Source: Sphingomonas sp. HMP6
GTDB taxonomy: Bacteria; Pseudomonadota; Alphaproteobacteria; Sphingomonadales; Sphingomonadaceae
Assembly: GCF_013374095.1 (NCBI RefSeq)
Contig: NZ_AP022672.1
Span: 929,501 to 993,500, forward strand
Length of the DNA stretch: 64,000 nucleotides
Direction of reading: 5' to 3'
Below are positions 36,513 to 45,842 of this stretch, piece after piece. The notes beneath the pieces were generated by a model. That model was not told the DNA's origin. It ran no database searches and was given only the letters and a program-made list of their open reading frames with translations. The stretch's first letter is position 1. Each line of letters begins with the position of its first letter. Made by a program: the position numbers and the translations under genes.

Positions 36513-38093
36513 ATGCTCGGCGGAATGCAGGATTTCGAATTGCGGGTGCCGCGTTTGCTGGATCACGCCGCGCGTGAACATGGCAAACGCGAAATCGTTA
36601 CCTATTGGGCCGATGGAACCGAGACCCGCACCGATTGGGCCGGGATCGCACGCGATGCGAAGAAATTGGCGCAGACGCTTGAAAAGCTTGGGCTGAAGCC
36701 GGGTGATCGGGTGGCGACGCTGGCGATGAACCATGCCCGCCACCTCGTCGCATGGTACGGCGCGATCGGGATGGGCGGGGTGATCCACACGATCAACCCG
36801 CGTCTGTTTGACGAGCAGCTCGTCTATATCGCCAACCATGCCGAAGACCGCGTTCTGCTGTACGACAAGCAATTCCAGCCGCTGGTCGATCGACTAAAGC
36901 CGCAGTGGAGCAGCATCGATCATTATATTTGTTTCGATGACGGTCAGTTCGAAGAGGTGATCGCTGCTGAAACCGGCGATTATGCCTGGGTCGAGGGGCC
37001 AGAACGTGACCCCTGCATGCTGTGTTACACCAGCGGCACGACCGGCAACCCGAAGGGCGTGTTGTACGAGCACCGCTCCACCGTGATCCACGCGATGGCC
37101 GAAGTCGCGCCGTGGATCTTCAATCTCAGCCCGAGTGCGGTGGTGCTGCCCGTGGTGCCGATGTTCCACGCCGCATCCTGGGGGCTGCCCTTCGCCTGCG
37201 CGCTGTCGGGCGCGAAATGCGTCTATGCGCAGGTCAACGATGCGGCGGTACTGTGCCGCCTGATGAACCAGGAAAAGGTCACGCACACCGCCGGCGTGCC
37301 GACGGTTTGGCTGGCGATGTTCGGCCATATCGACGCGACCGGCGAAGCGCCGCGTTTCCTCGAGCAGGTGACGATCGGTGGGTCCGCAGCACCGCGCGCG
37401 ATGATCGAGCGGATCATGGGGATGGGCGTCACGGTCAAGCATCTGTGGGGCATGACCGAAACCTCACCGATCGGCACCGCCGGCTTCCCGCCGCCAGAAT
37501 GGGAGGAAATGAGCCACGACGCCAAGCTCGACCATGTCGGCAAGCAGGGACAAATTCCGTTCGGGATCGAGCTACAGGTCGTGAACGACGAGAATGTCGT
37601 ACTGCCCCGCGACGGAACGAGCTCGGGGCGGCTGCAGGTGCGCGGGCCGTGGGTCGTCAAACGCTATTTCCGTGGCGATGCCGATGCGGTCGATGCCGAC
37701 CAATGGTTCGACACGGGTGACGTGGCGGTTCTCCACACCGACGGCACGATGCAGATCACCGACCGAGCGAAGGACGTGATCAAATCGGGCGGCGAATGGA
37801 TTTCCTCGGTCGACCTCGAGAATGCCGCAATCGGCTGTCCCGGTGTGGCGGAGGCGGCGGCGATCGGAATCTATCACCCCAAATGGGATGAGCGGCCGAT
37901 CCTGATCGTCGTACGCAAGCCCGACAGCGCGGTCACGCCGGCGGATATCACCGCGCACCTGACCCAGCATGTCGCGAAATGGTGGTTGCCCGACGAGATC
38001 GTCTTCGTCGACGAACTGCCGCACACGGCGACCGGCAAGCTGCTCAAGACTGAGCTGCGCGCCCGCTTCAAGGATCATGTGCTGACCGCCTGA
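36513..38093 (+). CDS. medium/long-chain fatty acid-CoA ligase
   Basis: Acyl-AMP-forming ligase that activates fatty acids. 526 residues from ATG 36513, with GAGGGAG 5 bases upstream (a GTG at 36507 is less likely). ATP motif [28 protein letters not shown], the [20 protein letters not shown] hinge, and the C-terminal Lys in [14 protein letters not shown] are all present. The overall pattern (TETRTDW start, [15 protein letters not shown]) resembles AlkK-type medium-chain ligases more than E. coli FadD. It begins 33 bases after dnaE. Confidence 0.93.
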   Translation: MLGGMQDFELRVPRLLDHAAREHGKREIVTYWADGTETRTDWAGIARDAKKLAQTLEKLGLKPGDRVATLAMNHARHLVAWYGAIGMGGVIHTINPRLFDEQLVYIANHAEDRVLLYDKQFQPLVDRLKPQWSSIDHYICFDDGQFEEVIAAETGDYAWVEGPERDPCMLCYTSGTTGNPKGVLYEHRSTVIHAMAEVAPWIFNLSPSAVVLPVVPMFHAASWGLPFACALSGAKCVYAQVNDAAVLCRLMNQEKVTHTAGVPTVWLAMFGHIDATGEAPRFLEQVTIGGSAAPRAMIERIMGMGVTVKHLWGMTETSPIGTAGFPPPEWEEMSHDAKLDHVGKQGQIPFGIELQVVNDENVVLPRDGTSSGRLQVRGPWVVKRYFRGDADAVDADQWFDTGDVAVLHTDGTMQITDRAKDVIKSGGEWISSVDLENAAIGCPGVAEAAAIGIYHPKWDERPILIVVRKPDSAVTPADITAHLTQHVAKWWLPDEIVFVDELPHTATGKLLKTELRARFKDHVLTA

Positions 38094-38173
38094 TACTAAT
38101 TGATGATCGTTCGGTCACCGCCCCGTTAACCGATCACGCCCTATCCCGACCGGCATAAAGTCGGAGTGATTTG

Positions 38174-38539
38174 ATGTTCTCGGTGCAGATTTCGCTGGTC
38201 CCAAGCGCAGTGAAGGCGGGTGCCCGGCGCGGTGTCGCGCGATCGGAAGTGCAAATGCCGGGGCGGGTCGGCGACGACGGGATACGGTCCGTTTGTCGCG
38301 TATCCGACCTGTCGATCGCAGGTGCACGGCTGGAAACCTATCAGGCGCTGGCGCCGCACTCGGTCGTCATGCTGACGTTGCCGGGACAACCAGCGCGCCG
38401 CGCCCGTATCGTCTGGTCCGACGATTACCACGCCGGTTGCGCGTTCGACGAGCCGTTGTTCGAAGCGGTGCTGGATCAGCTCGTCGCAATTTATGGTTTC
38501 GTCCCCGCGCTCCCCGAAATCGCGATGTTCCGCGCGTAA
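38174..38539 (+). CDS. PilZ-domain protein
   Basis: 121 residues. The c-di-GMP signature of PilZ is largely visible: an Arg-rich N-terminal motif (GARRGVAR) and DLSIAGARL (D/N-x-S-x-x-G), with strands MLTLPGQPARRARIVW and GCAFDEPLF. It has no partner domain, so it would act as a stand-alone receptor or adaptor. ATG 38174 follows GGAG 8 bases upstream; TTG at 38171 is also in frame. A short gap after the acyl-CoA ligase leaves room for its own promoter. Confidence 0.85.
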   Translation: MFSVQISLVPSAVKAGARRGVARSEVQMPGRVGDDGIRSVCRVSDLSIAGARLETYQALAPHSVVMLTLPGQPARRARIVWSDDYHAGCAFDEPLFEAVLDQLVAIYGFVPALPEIAMFRA

Positions 38540-38583
38540 ATAGGCGGCCCGGTTGTGTGCGGGCGGGAGCGTCACCGGCGCGT

Positions 38584-38877
38584 TCAGCGCGCGACGTGAA
38601 TGACCTTGTTGCGCGCGGTCGCCCCCCGCACGATCGTAAGCGCCGAGCGCGGGCAGCCCAGCGCCTTCGCCAACAACGCCAGCACCGCGTCATTGGCCTT
38701 GCCGTCTTCGGGCGTCGCGGTGGTGCGCAGGTTCACCCCGCCCGCCGCTCCTGGGGCAGGCAAGCGAACTTCGTTCGCCGCCGCATTGGGTGTCGCACGG
38801 ATCGTCAGATATCCCTGCGCGTCGATCAAGCGTTCGAGATCCGCGCGCGGCGTCAGGGCGGTTCTCATGCGGCTCAT
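38584..38877 (-). CDS. DUF167 / YggU-family protein
   Basis: 97 residues. The conserved C-terminal block is clear: LRTTATPEDGKANDAVLALL, AKALGCPRSALTIVRGATAR, NKVIHV. The family folds as a small alpha/beta domain and its function is not known. ATG at 38877 or 38868 could start it; neither has a strong ribosome-binding site. Convergent with the PilZ gene. Confidence 0.88.
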   Translation of the reverse strand: MSRMRTALTPRADLERLIDAQGYLTIRATPNAAANEVRLPAPGAAGGVNLRTTATPEDGKANDAVLALLAKALGCPRSALTIVRGATARNKVIHVAR

Positions 38878-38939
38878 GCCGATGCCCTAGCAACCTTGCG
38901 GCCGGACGCCGAATCCTGCGGTGCAAATAAGACCGGGCT

Positions 38940-40013
38940 TCAGAGAAACAATTCGCCTTGGGGACCCGCCGGTGGCCGGAACAGATCGCTGCGCAGCGTG
39001 ATGCGTTCCTGATTCAAGCCATGTTTGCGGCACGCGATGTGAAAACGCGTGCGGAGCAAATCGGCCCATGGCCCGCTGCCGCGCATGCGGGTGAAGAAAC
39101 CGGGATCATTGTCGCGACCGTCGCGGACCGAGGCGATGATCGCCATAACCTTTGCCGCACGGTCGGGAAAATGTTCGTCCAGCCAGGCACGGAATAGCGG
39201 CGCCACTTCCCATGGCAGGCGTACCGGAATGAAGGACACCGACCGCGCCCCCGCCTCCGCCGCCCGTTCGACCAGATGTTCGATTTCGTGATCGGTAATC
39301 GCCGGGATCACCGGCGCGATCGACACATGCGTCGGAATGCCCGCCGCCACCAGCTTCCGCACCGCCGCCAGCCGCTTCTCCGGCGCAGGGGCTCGCGGCT
39401 CCAGCGTCATCGCGATCCGCGGATCGAGCGAGGTGATCGACATTGCTACCGCCGCCAGCCCCTTCGCCGCCATTGGTGCAAGCAAGTCGATATCCTGCAC
39501 GACACGATCGGATTTCGTCGTGATCGTCAGCGGATGGTTGGTCTCGCTGAGGACTTCGATGCAGCCGCGCGTGATGCGCCAGTCGGCCTCGATCGGCTGA
39601 TACGGATCGGTGTTGGTGCCGAACGCGATCGGTAGCGCGCTATACCCCGGCTTCGCCAGTTCGGTGCGTAGCAAGGCGGCGGCATCCGGCTTGGCGAACA
39701 GCGTGCTCTCGAAATCGAGCCCCGGCGAGAGATCATGAAACGCGTGGCTGGGCCGCGCGAAGCAATAGATGCAGCCATGCTCGCACCCGCGATACGGGTT
39801 GATCGAACGATCGAATCCGATGTCAGGGGATGTGTTGCGACTGATGATCGTGCGCGCGCGCTCGACCGTGACGGTGGTGCGCAGGCGCAGTGGCTCACCG
39901 TCGATCACGCCCTGATCGTCGAGCCAGTCGCCATCCGCCGCGCGTTCGGGCAGCTTGAAGCGGTCGCTCGCACGATTGAGCGTCGCGCCGCGTTGGGGAC
40001 GTTTGTCGGCCAT
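38940..40013 (-). CDS. PA0069-family radical SAM protein
   Basis: 357 residues. It carries the radical SAM cluster motif CEHGCIYC (within YRGCEHGCIYCFARPSH), preceded by NPYRG, and the SPL-like arrangement FGTNTDPYQPIEADW and TKSDRVVQDIDLLAPMA. The family resembles spore photoproduct lyase-like Rv2578c proteins; the substrate is unknown. The start is ATG 40013; a TTG at 40019 is also in frame. Divergent from the VOC protein gene. Confidence 0.9.
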   Translation of the reverse strand: MADKRPQRGATLNRASDRFKLPERAADGDWLDDQGVIDGEPLRLRTTVTVERARTIISRNTSPDIGFDRSINPYRGCEHGCIYCFARPSHAFHDLSPGLDFESTLFAKPDAAALLRTELAKPGYSALPIAFGTNTDPYQPIEADWRITRGCIEVLSETNHPLTITTKSDRVVQDIDLLAPMAAKGLAAVAMSITSLDPRIAMTLEPRAPAPEKRLAAVRKLVAAGIPTHVSIAPVIPAITDHEIEHLVERAAEAGARSVSFIPVRLPWEVAPLFRAWLDEHFPDRAAKVMAIIASVRDGRDNDPGFFTRMRGSGPWADLLRTRFHIACRKHGLNQERITLRSDLFRPPAGPQGELFL

Positions 40014-40069
40014 TGACAAACACTAGCGCAACAATAAGAACGGACCAAGAACATTAGGGGAGGATAACG

Positions 40070-40408
40070 ATGGCGCGTTTCAACTATGTCGAGCTTCCGG
40101 TACGCGACGTGCCCGGAACGCGGGCGTTTTACGCCCTGGCTTTTGGTTGGGACTTTACCGATTTCGGCCCCGACTATAGCGCCACGACGAGCGGCGACAC
40201 CGACATGGGCATCAATGGCGACGCGACGCAGTGGACTGCACAGCTGCTCCCGGTGATCGACGTCGACGATCTCGAGGCGGTCGAAGCGAAGGTTCGCGCC
40301 GCAGGTGGCGAAATCACCGTACCGATCTTCGCTTTCCCAGGCGGGCGGCGCTTCCATTTTCGTGATGTCGCGGGGCATGAATTGGCCGTGATGCAGGCCG
40401 ATGGTTGA
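40070..40408 (+). CDS. VOC-family (glyoxalase-like) protein
   Basis: 112-residue single VOC module. It starts FNYVELPVRDVPGTRAFYAL and ends with RRFHFRDVAGHELAVMQ, a typical second half with the acidic metal ligand of the family. AGGGGAGGATAACG precedes the ATG, a strong ribosome-binding site. Members include glyoxalases, dioxygenases and resistance proteins, and the substrate cannot be inferred. Only 9 bases separate it from the convergent membrane-protein gene. Confidence 0.9.
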   Translation: MARFNYVELPVRDVPGTRAFYALAFGWDFTDFGPDYSATTSGDTDMGINGDATQWTAQLLPVIDVDDLEAVEAKVRAAGGEITVPIFAFPGGRRFHFRDVAGHELAVMQADG

Positions 40409-40417
40409 TCGCGGCGT

Positions 40418-40744
40418 CTACCTGCGCGAGTCGAGATAGGCGCGCGCCTTTCGGGCGGTGTCGCAATGGTCGTTTTGTAGCCGACACGACCGGTCGAGCG
40501 CGTCGGCCACTTTGCGCTGCTCGTCCAGGACATACGGGTCGGCTACGACGGTCGGCGAAAAGACGTTGCGGACGAGGGCTTTGGCCGACGGGCGGGAGGC
40601 CGCGCGTGACGGTTCTGTGGGTCGGTCGGCGCCTCCATTCTGACGGCCCAGCAGGATCCCCGCGCCAAATAGGGCAAGCGCACCGAGGACCATCGCGCAG
40701 CCGGTGATCCAGCGTCGGCCGGTCTGCGGCACCGGCGTGGGCAT
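40418..40744 (-). CDS. membrane-anchored small protein of unknown function
   Basis: 108 residues: a short cytoplasmic N terminus, one membrane segment (GCAMVLGALALFGAGILLG, residues 15-33), a Pro/Ser/Arg linker, and a soluble C-terminal helix pair with two Cys (SCRLQNDHCDTARKARAYL). The ATG at 40744 overlaps the end of moaB closely, with GGGAG about 8 bases upstream. I do not recognise the family. The two periplasmic Cys might form a disulfide. Confidence 0.72.
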   Translation of the reverse strand: MPTPVPQTGRRWITGCAMVLGALALFGAGILLGRQNGGADRPTEPSRAASRPSAKALVRNVFSPTVVADPYVLDEQRKVADALDRSCRLQNDHCDTARKARAYLDSRR

Positions 40745-40746
40745 GC

Positions 40747-41274
40747 TTACCGCTCCCGCAAGCGCGGCATTAGTTCGACGAAGTTGCAGGGCTTGTGGCG
40801 GCTGTCGAGTTGGCTCGCCAAGATGCCGTCCCAGCCATCCTTCACTGCGCCGGTCGATCCGGGAAGCGCAAAGATATAGGTGCCGCGCGTCACGCAGGCG
40901 CAGGCGCGCGACTGGACGGTGGACGTGCCGATCGTCTGGAAGCTGAGCCAGCGAAACAGTTCGCCGAAGCCGGGGATCAGCTTGTCGGCGACCTGCTCGA
41001 TCGCTTCGGGCGTTACGTCGCGGCCGGTTACGCCGGTGCCGCCGGTGGTGATGATGCAATCCACCTCTGGATCGTCGATCCAGCGGTGCAGCGTGCCGAC
41101 GATCAACGCCACGTCGTCGCGAACGATCTCGCGCGCCGCCAGAACGTGGCCCGCGTCGGTTAGCCGTGCGACCAGCGTGTCGCCCGAACGATCCTCGGCC
41201 AGCCCGCGCGTGTCGGACACAGTCAGCACCGCGATCCGCACCGGCAGCAAAACGGCACTTTGGTCGATCGGCAC
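40747..41274 (-). CDS. moaB: molybdenum cofactor biosynthesis protein MoaB
   Basis: MoaB/MogA family, involved in molybdopterin adenylylation. 175 residues if started at GTG 41274; the open frame continues upstream over the transglycosylase gene and is not MoaB there. Core motifs: [37 protein letters not shown] and [18 protein letters not shown]. It lies 5 bases after the transglycosylase stop. No other Mo-cofactor gene is in the window. Confidence 0.93.
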   Translation of the reverse strand: MPIDQSAVLLPVRIAVLTVSDTRGLAEDRSGDTLVARLTDAGHVLAAREIVRDDVALIVGTLHRWIDDPEVDCIITTGGTGVTGRDVTPEAIEQVADKLIPGFGELFRWLSFQTIGTSTVQSRACACVTRGTYIFALPGSTGAVKDGWDGILASQLDSRHKPCNFVELMPRLRER

Positions 41275-41279
41275 CGTAA

Positions 41280-43055
41280 TCAGTTCACACTGGCGAGCGA
41301 TTGTCCGCGTGGATGCGCCGTGAGCCGGACCGATGTCGCCCCCGGCAGACCCGGAAAGCGCGGCCACAAACCTTGCGACAGCGCCGCCCGGCTGACCGAC
41401 GCAGGTTTGCCGGTCTGCGCTTCGTACATCCAGTAATTGCGCAGCACCGTGGTGACGTAGCCGCGCGTTTCCCAATACGGAATCGATTCGATGTAGAGCA
41501 AAGGATCGCCGCCATCGCGCGCGACCGCATTCCATGCCTCGACCGGGCCCGGTCCGGCATTGTACGCGGCGATCACCTTGGGCAGCAGGCCGTCGGTGCA
41601 ATGCTGGTCGCGGAGCTGCTCAAGATAGCTTTGGCCGACCTCGAAGTTGGTGCCGGGCCGGGCGAGCGCGCTGCGATCGAAGCTGCGGCCTTGCTTGCGC
41701 GCAATGTCGGTCGCGGCGCGCGGCATCACCTGCATCAGGCCGAACGCGCCGGCCGGGCTCACCACATCGGTGCGGAAGCGCGATTCCTGTAGCGTGTGGG
41801 CGAATACCAATGCCTTATCGACGCGCCAGCCGCCATCGGGAGTCCAGTTCGGCGCGGGGAAGCGCGATTCGACCGGCGGTGTCGCGCCGACCGGGCCGTT
41901 ATGTGACAGCCACACCACGGTGCTCGGCAGATCGAGTGCTGACGTCAGCCGCACCAAAGCGGGATATTCCGACGGATCGCCGATCCGCGCCTGTTGCTTG
42001 ACCACTTCGTCGGCCAGCGCATTCTCGCCGATTTCGGCAAGTGCCGCCGCAACGCGGACGTTGGGACGGCGCGACAGTGTCAGCCAGTCGCCCGTGATCG
42101 ACGCGGCGGACGGGCGCGTGGCCGCATCCTTGATGCCGAGCGCCTGACGCGACAGCAGTCCGTAGAACGTCTCGCGATATTGCGCTGCGGTCTTGAGGCG
42201 GCCCTCGACCCGGTCGGGCCGTGCACACTGCATGTCGGCACGCGCCGCCCAATACAGGCCCGCCGCGCGCAGATCGGTGTCGCGTGCGCGTGCGGCCACC
42301 GTTTCGAACGCCGTGCCGGCCGCCGAACAGTCGTGCTGCCGCCACGCCGCCAGTGCGCCGACCCACACCGCCTCGACCGCGAAGTCGCTTGATCCGCTCG
42401 CCGCCTTTGCCGCCATCGCCCGCGCATTATTGTCGTCGCCGGCGAGGAAATACATCCACGCGATTTTGCGTTGCCATTCGGTGATCGATTCAGGCGAAAG
42501 CCCCTGCGTCGATTCGAGCAAGCCTTGCGCGTCGCTGCCACTGTCGGCCTTGATGAACGGCTGCATCTTCAGCGCCAGTTCGACCGCGATCATGTCGCCA
42601 TTGCCGATACTCTTGGCACGCTTGCGCGCCGGGGCACCGTCGATCCAGGTTAGCGCGCGCGCCTCGGGCAATGGGGGCAGGCCGACGCCGCCGCGCGAGG
42701 CCGCCATCGTGAAAATCTGGCGTGCCTGCGGCAATTCGGGCGCCTCGGCGAGCAACTTGGCGAGCGGATCGAGCTCGGCCTTGGGCGATCCCTTGGCGGT
42801 CAGGATCTCGGCTAGCGCGATCGCATGCAGCGGACCGGGCTTGAGCGCGGTAAGCTGCAATTGCGCGTCCTGCCATTTCTGCTCGCGGATGTTCGAAAAG
42901 ATCGCGCGATATCCGGCGCGCTGTTCGGGATCGAGCTGCGGCGGGATGATGTCGCGTGGGGCGGCCTGAACCGAGGCGGGCGGTTCGCCTGCGGCATGCG
43001 CGGCGACCGGTAGGGCAAGGGCCAAAGCAGCCACACCGGCGATTGTCAGCTTCAT
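41280..43055 (-). CDS. soluble lytic transglycosylase
   Basis: Periplasmic murein-degrading enzyme, 591 residues with a signal peptide of about 21 residues (ending AAHA). A long superhelical alpha region precedes a C-terminal SLT domain with the catalytic Glu424 in [33 protein letters not shown], and [12 protein letters not shown]. The layout is that of the Slt70 type. The start overlaps the UDG-like gene by 4 bases. Together with MltG it makes two transglycosylases in the window. Confidence 0.94.
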   Translation of the reverse strand: MKLTIAGVAALALALPVAAHAAGEPPASVQAAPRDIIPPQLDPEQRAGYRAIFSNIREQKWQDAQLQLTALKPGPLHAIALAEILTAKGSPKAELDPLAKLLAEAPELPQARQIFTMAASRGGVGLPPLPEARALTWIDGAPARKRAKSIGNGDMIAVELALKMQPFIKADSGSDAQGLLESTQGLSPESITEWQRKIAWMYFLAGDDNNARAMAAKAASGSSDFAVEAVWVGALAAWRQHDCSAAGTAFETVAARARDTDLRAAGLYWAARADMQCARPDRVEGRLKTAAQYRETFYGLLSRQALGIKDAATRPSAASITGDWLTLSRRPNVRVAAALAEIGENALADEVVKQQARIGDPSEYPALVRLTSALDLPSTVVWLSHNGPVGATPPVESRFPAPNWTPDGGWRVDKALVFAHTLQESRFRTDVVSPAGAFGLMQVMPRAATDIARKQGRSFDRSALARPGTNFEVGQSYLEQLRDQHCTDGLLPKVIAAYNAGPGPVEAWNAVARDGGDPLLYIESIPYWETRGYVTTVLRNYWMYEAQTGKPASVSRAALSQGLWPRFPGLPGATSVRLTAHPRGQSLASVN

Positions 43056-43804
43056 GCGCGCAATCCTGCGATCAGCATCTGTAAGTCCTTCCAGGCACGG
43101 GCCTTTTCGGCGGGCCGTTCGAGCAACAGGCGCGGATGGAAACTGGCCACCACATCGACCGTCGCTATGGTCTTCCGACAGTCTAGGTTAATCGCGTGTA
43201 AACTTCCGCGTGCCCGCGCCACATCCACCCCGGTCAACGCACGGCTCGGCGCATTTCCCAGCACGAGCAAGCGCTTGGGTGAAACCAACGCCACGTGATG
43301 GCGTGCGACCTCGACCAGTCGCGCTTCGATTTCCGGCGCAATTCGGCCCGACAGTGGGCGTACGCTGCACATCGGCGCGAGGTAGACCGACTCGCGGCTT
43401 TGACCGATCGCGGCAAACATCCGGTCGAACAATCGCCCCGCCGGACCGCTGAGCAACCCGCCCGAATCGCTGTCGTCGCGGTCGGGCAGATCAACCAGAA
43501 TCATGATATCCGCGCTGGGATCCCCGCTCGCCGCGATCGGCGTGCCTGACCATCCCGCTTCGGGCGCATCGGGGCCGGAGCGCCATGCGGTGAATTCGGC
43601 GAGCGTCTCGGGCAAGGCCGCGACGACGACTTCCGTTACGGCTTGCGCGCCGCTGCGGCGTTTGGGTGGCTCCGGAGGTGCTGGGGGTGCAGCGGTCCAG
43701 TCGCGCGGCCCTTCATCCACCAGCGTGTCGACGCCGGCGTCGCGCCACCATTCGAGCGCGCTCGCGGCCGCCAATTGCCAGTCGAAATTCTGATCAGCCC
43801 CCAT
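43052..43804 (-). CDS. uracil-DNA glycosylase-like protein without Fe-S cysteines
   Basis: 250 residues resembling family 4/5 UDG in its C-terminal half: YLAPMCSVRPLSGRIAPEIE, HVALVSPKRLLVLGNAPSRA and VVASFHPRLLLERPAEKARA (the H of SFHP matches the glycosylase motif). Where family 4 enzymes have two N-terminal [4Fe-4S] cysteines and a GEAPGxxE motif, this protein has TLAEFTAWRSGPDAPEAG and ILVDLPDRDDSDSGG. The only Cys residues are in PMCSV and LDCRK. Uracil excision is therefore uncertain. The N terminus has a Pro-rich linker (APPAPPEPPKRRSG). It overlaps the transglycosylase gene by 4 bases. Confidence 0.8.
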   Translation of the reverse strand: MGADQNFDWQLAAASALEWWRDAGVDTLVDEGPRDWTAAPPAPPEPPKRRSGAQAVTEVVVAALPETLAEFTAWRSGPDAPEAGWSGTPIAASGDPSADIMILVDLPDRDDSDSGGLLSGPAGRLFDRMFAAIGQSRESVYLAPMCSVRPLSGRIAPEIEARLVEVARHHVALVSPKRLLVLGNAPSRALTGVDVARARGSLHAINLDCRKTIATVDVVASFHPRLLLERPAEKARAWKDLQMLIAGLRA

Positions 43805-43921
43805 ATCTCTCTTAAGCTAGCATGTTGACGCGAAGGTCAATTCGCTGGCACGCGCAGATGGACAGGACGTGCCGCGCACGCGACGAGTATGCGCACGCGG
43901 CGTCCCCGGTGGAGACGAGAC

Positions 43922-45601
43922 GTGAGCAGCACTGAATCTGGCGGTGAGAACCAGCGTGAATCCATGCCCTATGATGTGGTCATCGTGGGAGCTGGCCCGG
44001 CGGGCCTGTCGGCGGCGATCCGGCTGAAACAATTGGCGGCCGAGAAGGACGCCGAGCTGTCGGTCTGCGTGCTTGAAAAGGGTTCCGAAGTCGGCGCGCA
44101 TATCCTGTCGGGCGCGGTGATCGATCCGAAATCGCTCGACGAACTGATCCCCGACTGGCGCGAGAAGGGCTGTCCGCTCGCCGAGGTGCCGGTCACCGAG
44201 AATCTGCACTGGGTCCTGACGGCGAAGCGCAAATTCACCCTGCCGCATTTCATCATGCCTCCGTTCATGCACAATAAGGGCACTTACACCGGCAGCTTGG
44301 GTAATTTGTGTCGCTGGCTCGCGACGCAGGCTGAAGAGCTGGGCGTAGAGATTTTCCCGGGCTTTGCCGCGGCCGAGATTCTCTACAATGACGATGGCTC
44401 GGTCAAAGGCGTTGCGACCGGGGACATGGGCGTGGCGCGCGACGGGACGCACAAGCCGGATTACACGCCGGGACTGGAAATTCACGCCAAATACACCTTC
44501 CTCGGGGAGGGTGTGCGCGGGCATTTGAGCAAGCAACTGATCCGCACCTTCGATCTCGCCAAGGATGCGCAACCGCAGGTCTACGGCATCGGCATCAAGG
44601 AATTGTGGGACATCGATCCCGCGCTGCACAGCCCGGGCCGCGTCATCCACACGCAAGGCTGGCCGCTCGGCGACGATGCGAATGGCGGATCGTGGCTGTA
44701 CCATCAGGCCAATGGTCAGGTCAGCCTTGGCTTCGTGACGTGGCTCAATTACTCGAACCCGCATCTGTCGCCGTTCCACGAAATGCAGCGTTGGAAGACG
44801 CATCCGGAAATCGCGTCGATCCTCAAGGGCGGCAAGCGCGTGTCCTACGGCGCGCGCGCGATCAACGACGGTGGGCTGCAATCCATTCCGAAGCTGGTGT
44901 TCCCCGGCGGGGCGCTGATCGGCTGTTCGGCCGGGTTCCTCAATGTGCCGCGCCTGAAGGGCACGCATGGCGCAATGAAATCGGGCATCATGGCGGCAGA
45001 GGCCGCCGCCGACGCGATCCTGTCGCAGCGCCAGCATGACGAACTCACCGCCTATCCCAAGGCGTTCGAGGCGTCTTGGCTGTACAAAGAGCTTTCGATC
45101 GTCCGCAACGTCGTGCCGCTGGTCAAGCAATTCGGCGAGGTACTGGGCACGATGCTGTCGGGCATCGTCATGTGGCTCGAATATTTCGGGCTGAAGATGC
45201 CCTTCACGATGAAGCACCATCCCGACCATGAAAGCCTGTGGCGCAAGGATCAGGCGCGCAAGATCGAGTATCCCAAGCCCGACGGCGTGCTGACCTTCGA
45301 CCGCCTCTCCTCGGTGTTCATTTCGAACACCAATCATGAGGAGGATCAGCCGGTCCATCTGACGCTGAAGGACCCGGACATTCCGGTAAAATACAATCTG
45401 CCGATGTATGACGAACCGGCGCAGCGCTATTGTCCGGCGGGCGTGTACGAAATCGTCGGCGAGGAAACGGGTGATCCTAAGTTCGTGATCAACGCGCAGA
45501 ACTGCGTCCACTGCAAGACGTGCGACATCAAGGACCCGACGCAGAACATCAATTGGGTGGTGCCCGAGGGCGGCGGCGGGCCGAATTACCCGAATATGTG
45601 A
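43922..45601 (+). CDS. electron transfer flavoprotein-ubiquinone oxidoreductase
   Basis: Passes electrons from ETF to ubiquinone at the inner membrane during fatty and amino acid oxidation. 559 residues from GTG 43922, which has GGAGACGAG upstream; ATG 43964 would give 545. The FAD site YDVVIVGAGPAGLSAAIRL is near the start. The C-terminal ferredoxin-like block has RYCPAGVYEI and NAQNCVHCKTCDIKDPTQN, four Cys for one [4Fe-4S]. It ends in GGGGPNYPNM, as usual. No etfAB genes are visible nearby. Confidence 0.96.
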   Translation: MSSTESGGENQRESMPYDVVIVGAGPAGLSAAIRLKQLAAEKDAELSVCVLEKGSEVGAHILSGAVIDPKSLDELIPDWREKGCPLAEVPVTENLHWVLTAKRKFTLPHFIMPPFMHNKGTYTGSLGNLCRWLATQAEELGVEIFPGFAAAEILYNDDGSVKGVATGDMGVARDGTHKPDYTPGLEIHAKYTFLGEGVRGHLSKQLIRTFDLAKDAQPQVYGIGIKELWDIDPALHSPGRVIHTQGWPLGDDANGGSWLYHQANGQVSLGFVTWLNYSNPHLSPFHEMQRWKTHPEIASILKGGKRVSYGARAINDGGLQSIPKLVFPGGALIGCSAGFLNVPRLKGTHGAMKSGIMAAEAAADAILSQRQHDELTAYPKAFEASWLYKELSIVRNVVPLVKQFGEVLGTMLSGIVMWLEYFGLKMPFTMKHHPDHESLWRKDQARKIEYPKPDGVLTFDRLSSVFISNTNHEEDQPVHLTLKDPDIPVKYNLPMYDEPAQRYCPAGVYEIVGEETGDPKFVINAQNCVHCKTCDIKDPTQNINWVVPEGGGGPNYPNM

Positions 45602-45720
45602 CGCGCCGGGCAAAGGTGCAGCGAAGCTGCGCCAAGCCTCAAGGCGCGTCCGGCCGGCGGGGCTAGCAGCCCCGTCCGACGACGCGGCTTCGCCGCGGCG
45701 CTCCTCGCCATCAATCCTTC
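45602..45720. repeat. hairpin cluster after the ETF oxidoreductase gene
   Basis: Directly after the stop codon several short stems follow one another: GCAGC-gaa-GCTGC (about 45619-45631), GCGCC...GGCGC (about 45630-45647), GGGGCT-agc-AGCCCC (about 45659-45673) and CGCGGC-ttc-GCCGCG (about 45683-45697). None has a T tract. The sequence TCCTCGCCATCAA near 45702 recurs near 45772, a direct repeat that brackets the family B element. No ORF is supported here. Confidence 0.65.
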
Positions 45721-45818
45721 TCCGGCGAAGGCCGGGGCCCAGTTGCGAAGGTTGCCGTAATGAAGCGCTGTCCTCGCCATCAACCCGCCCGCTATTGGGC
45801 CCCGGCCTTCGCCGGGGT
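45721..45818. repeat. inverted repeat, family B copy 1
   Basis: Left arm TCCGGCGAAGGCCGGGGCCC (45721-45740) and right arm GGGCCCCGGCCTTCGCCGGG (about 45797-45816) are nearly perfect reverse complements around a 55-base interior. Inside the left end is CCCAGTTGCG, as in the copy within fmt at 52.6 kb. It lies 25 bases before ispE. Confidence 0.9.
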
Positions 45819-45842
45819 GGTGCGTTGGGACGTCAGAGCAGC

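Noticed and set aside
34980..36872. 630-codon minus-strand open frame opposite dnaE
   Set aside because: Antisense shadow of dnaE and the acyl-CoA ligase, with no recognisable domain; long antisense frames are expected at this GC content.
43817..45613. 598-codon minus-strand open frame opposite the ETF oxidoreductase
   Set aside because: Shadow of an unmistakable enzyme; no motifs and no ribosome-binding site.
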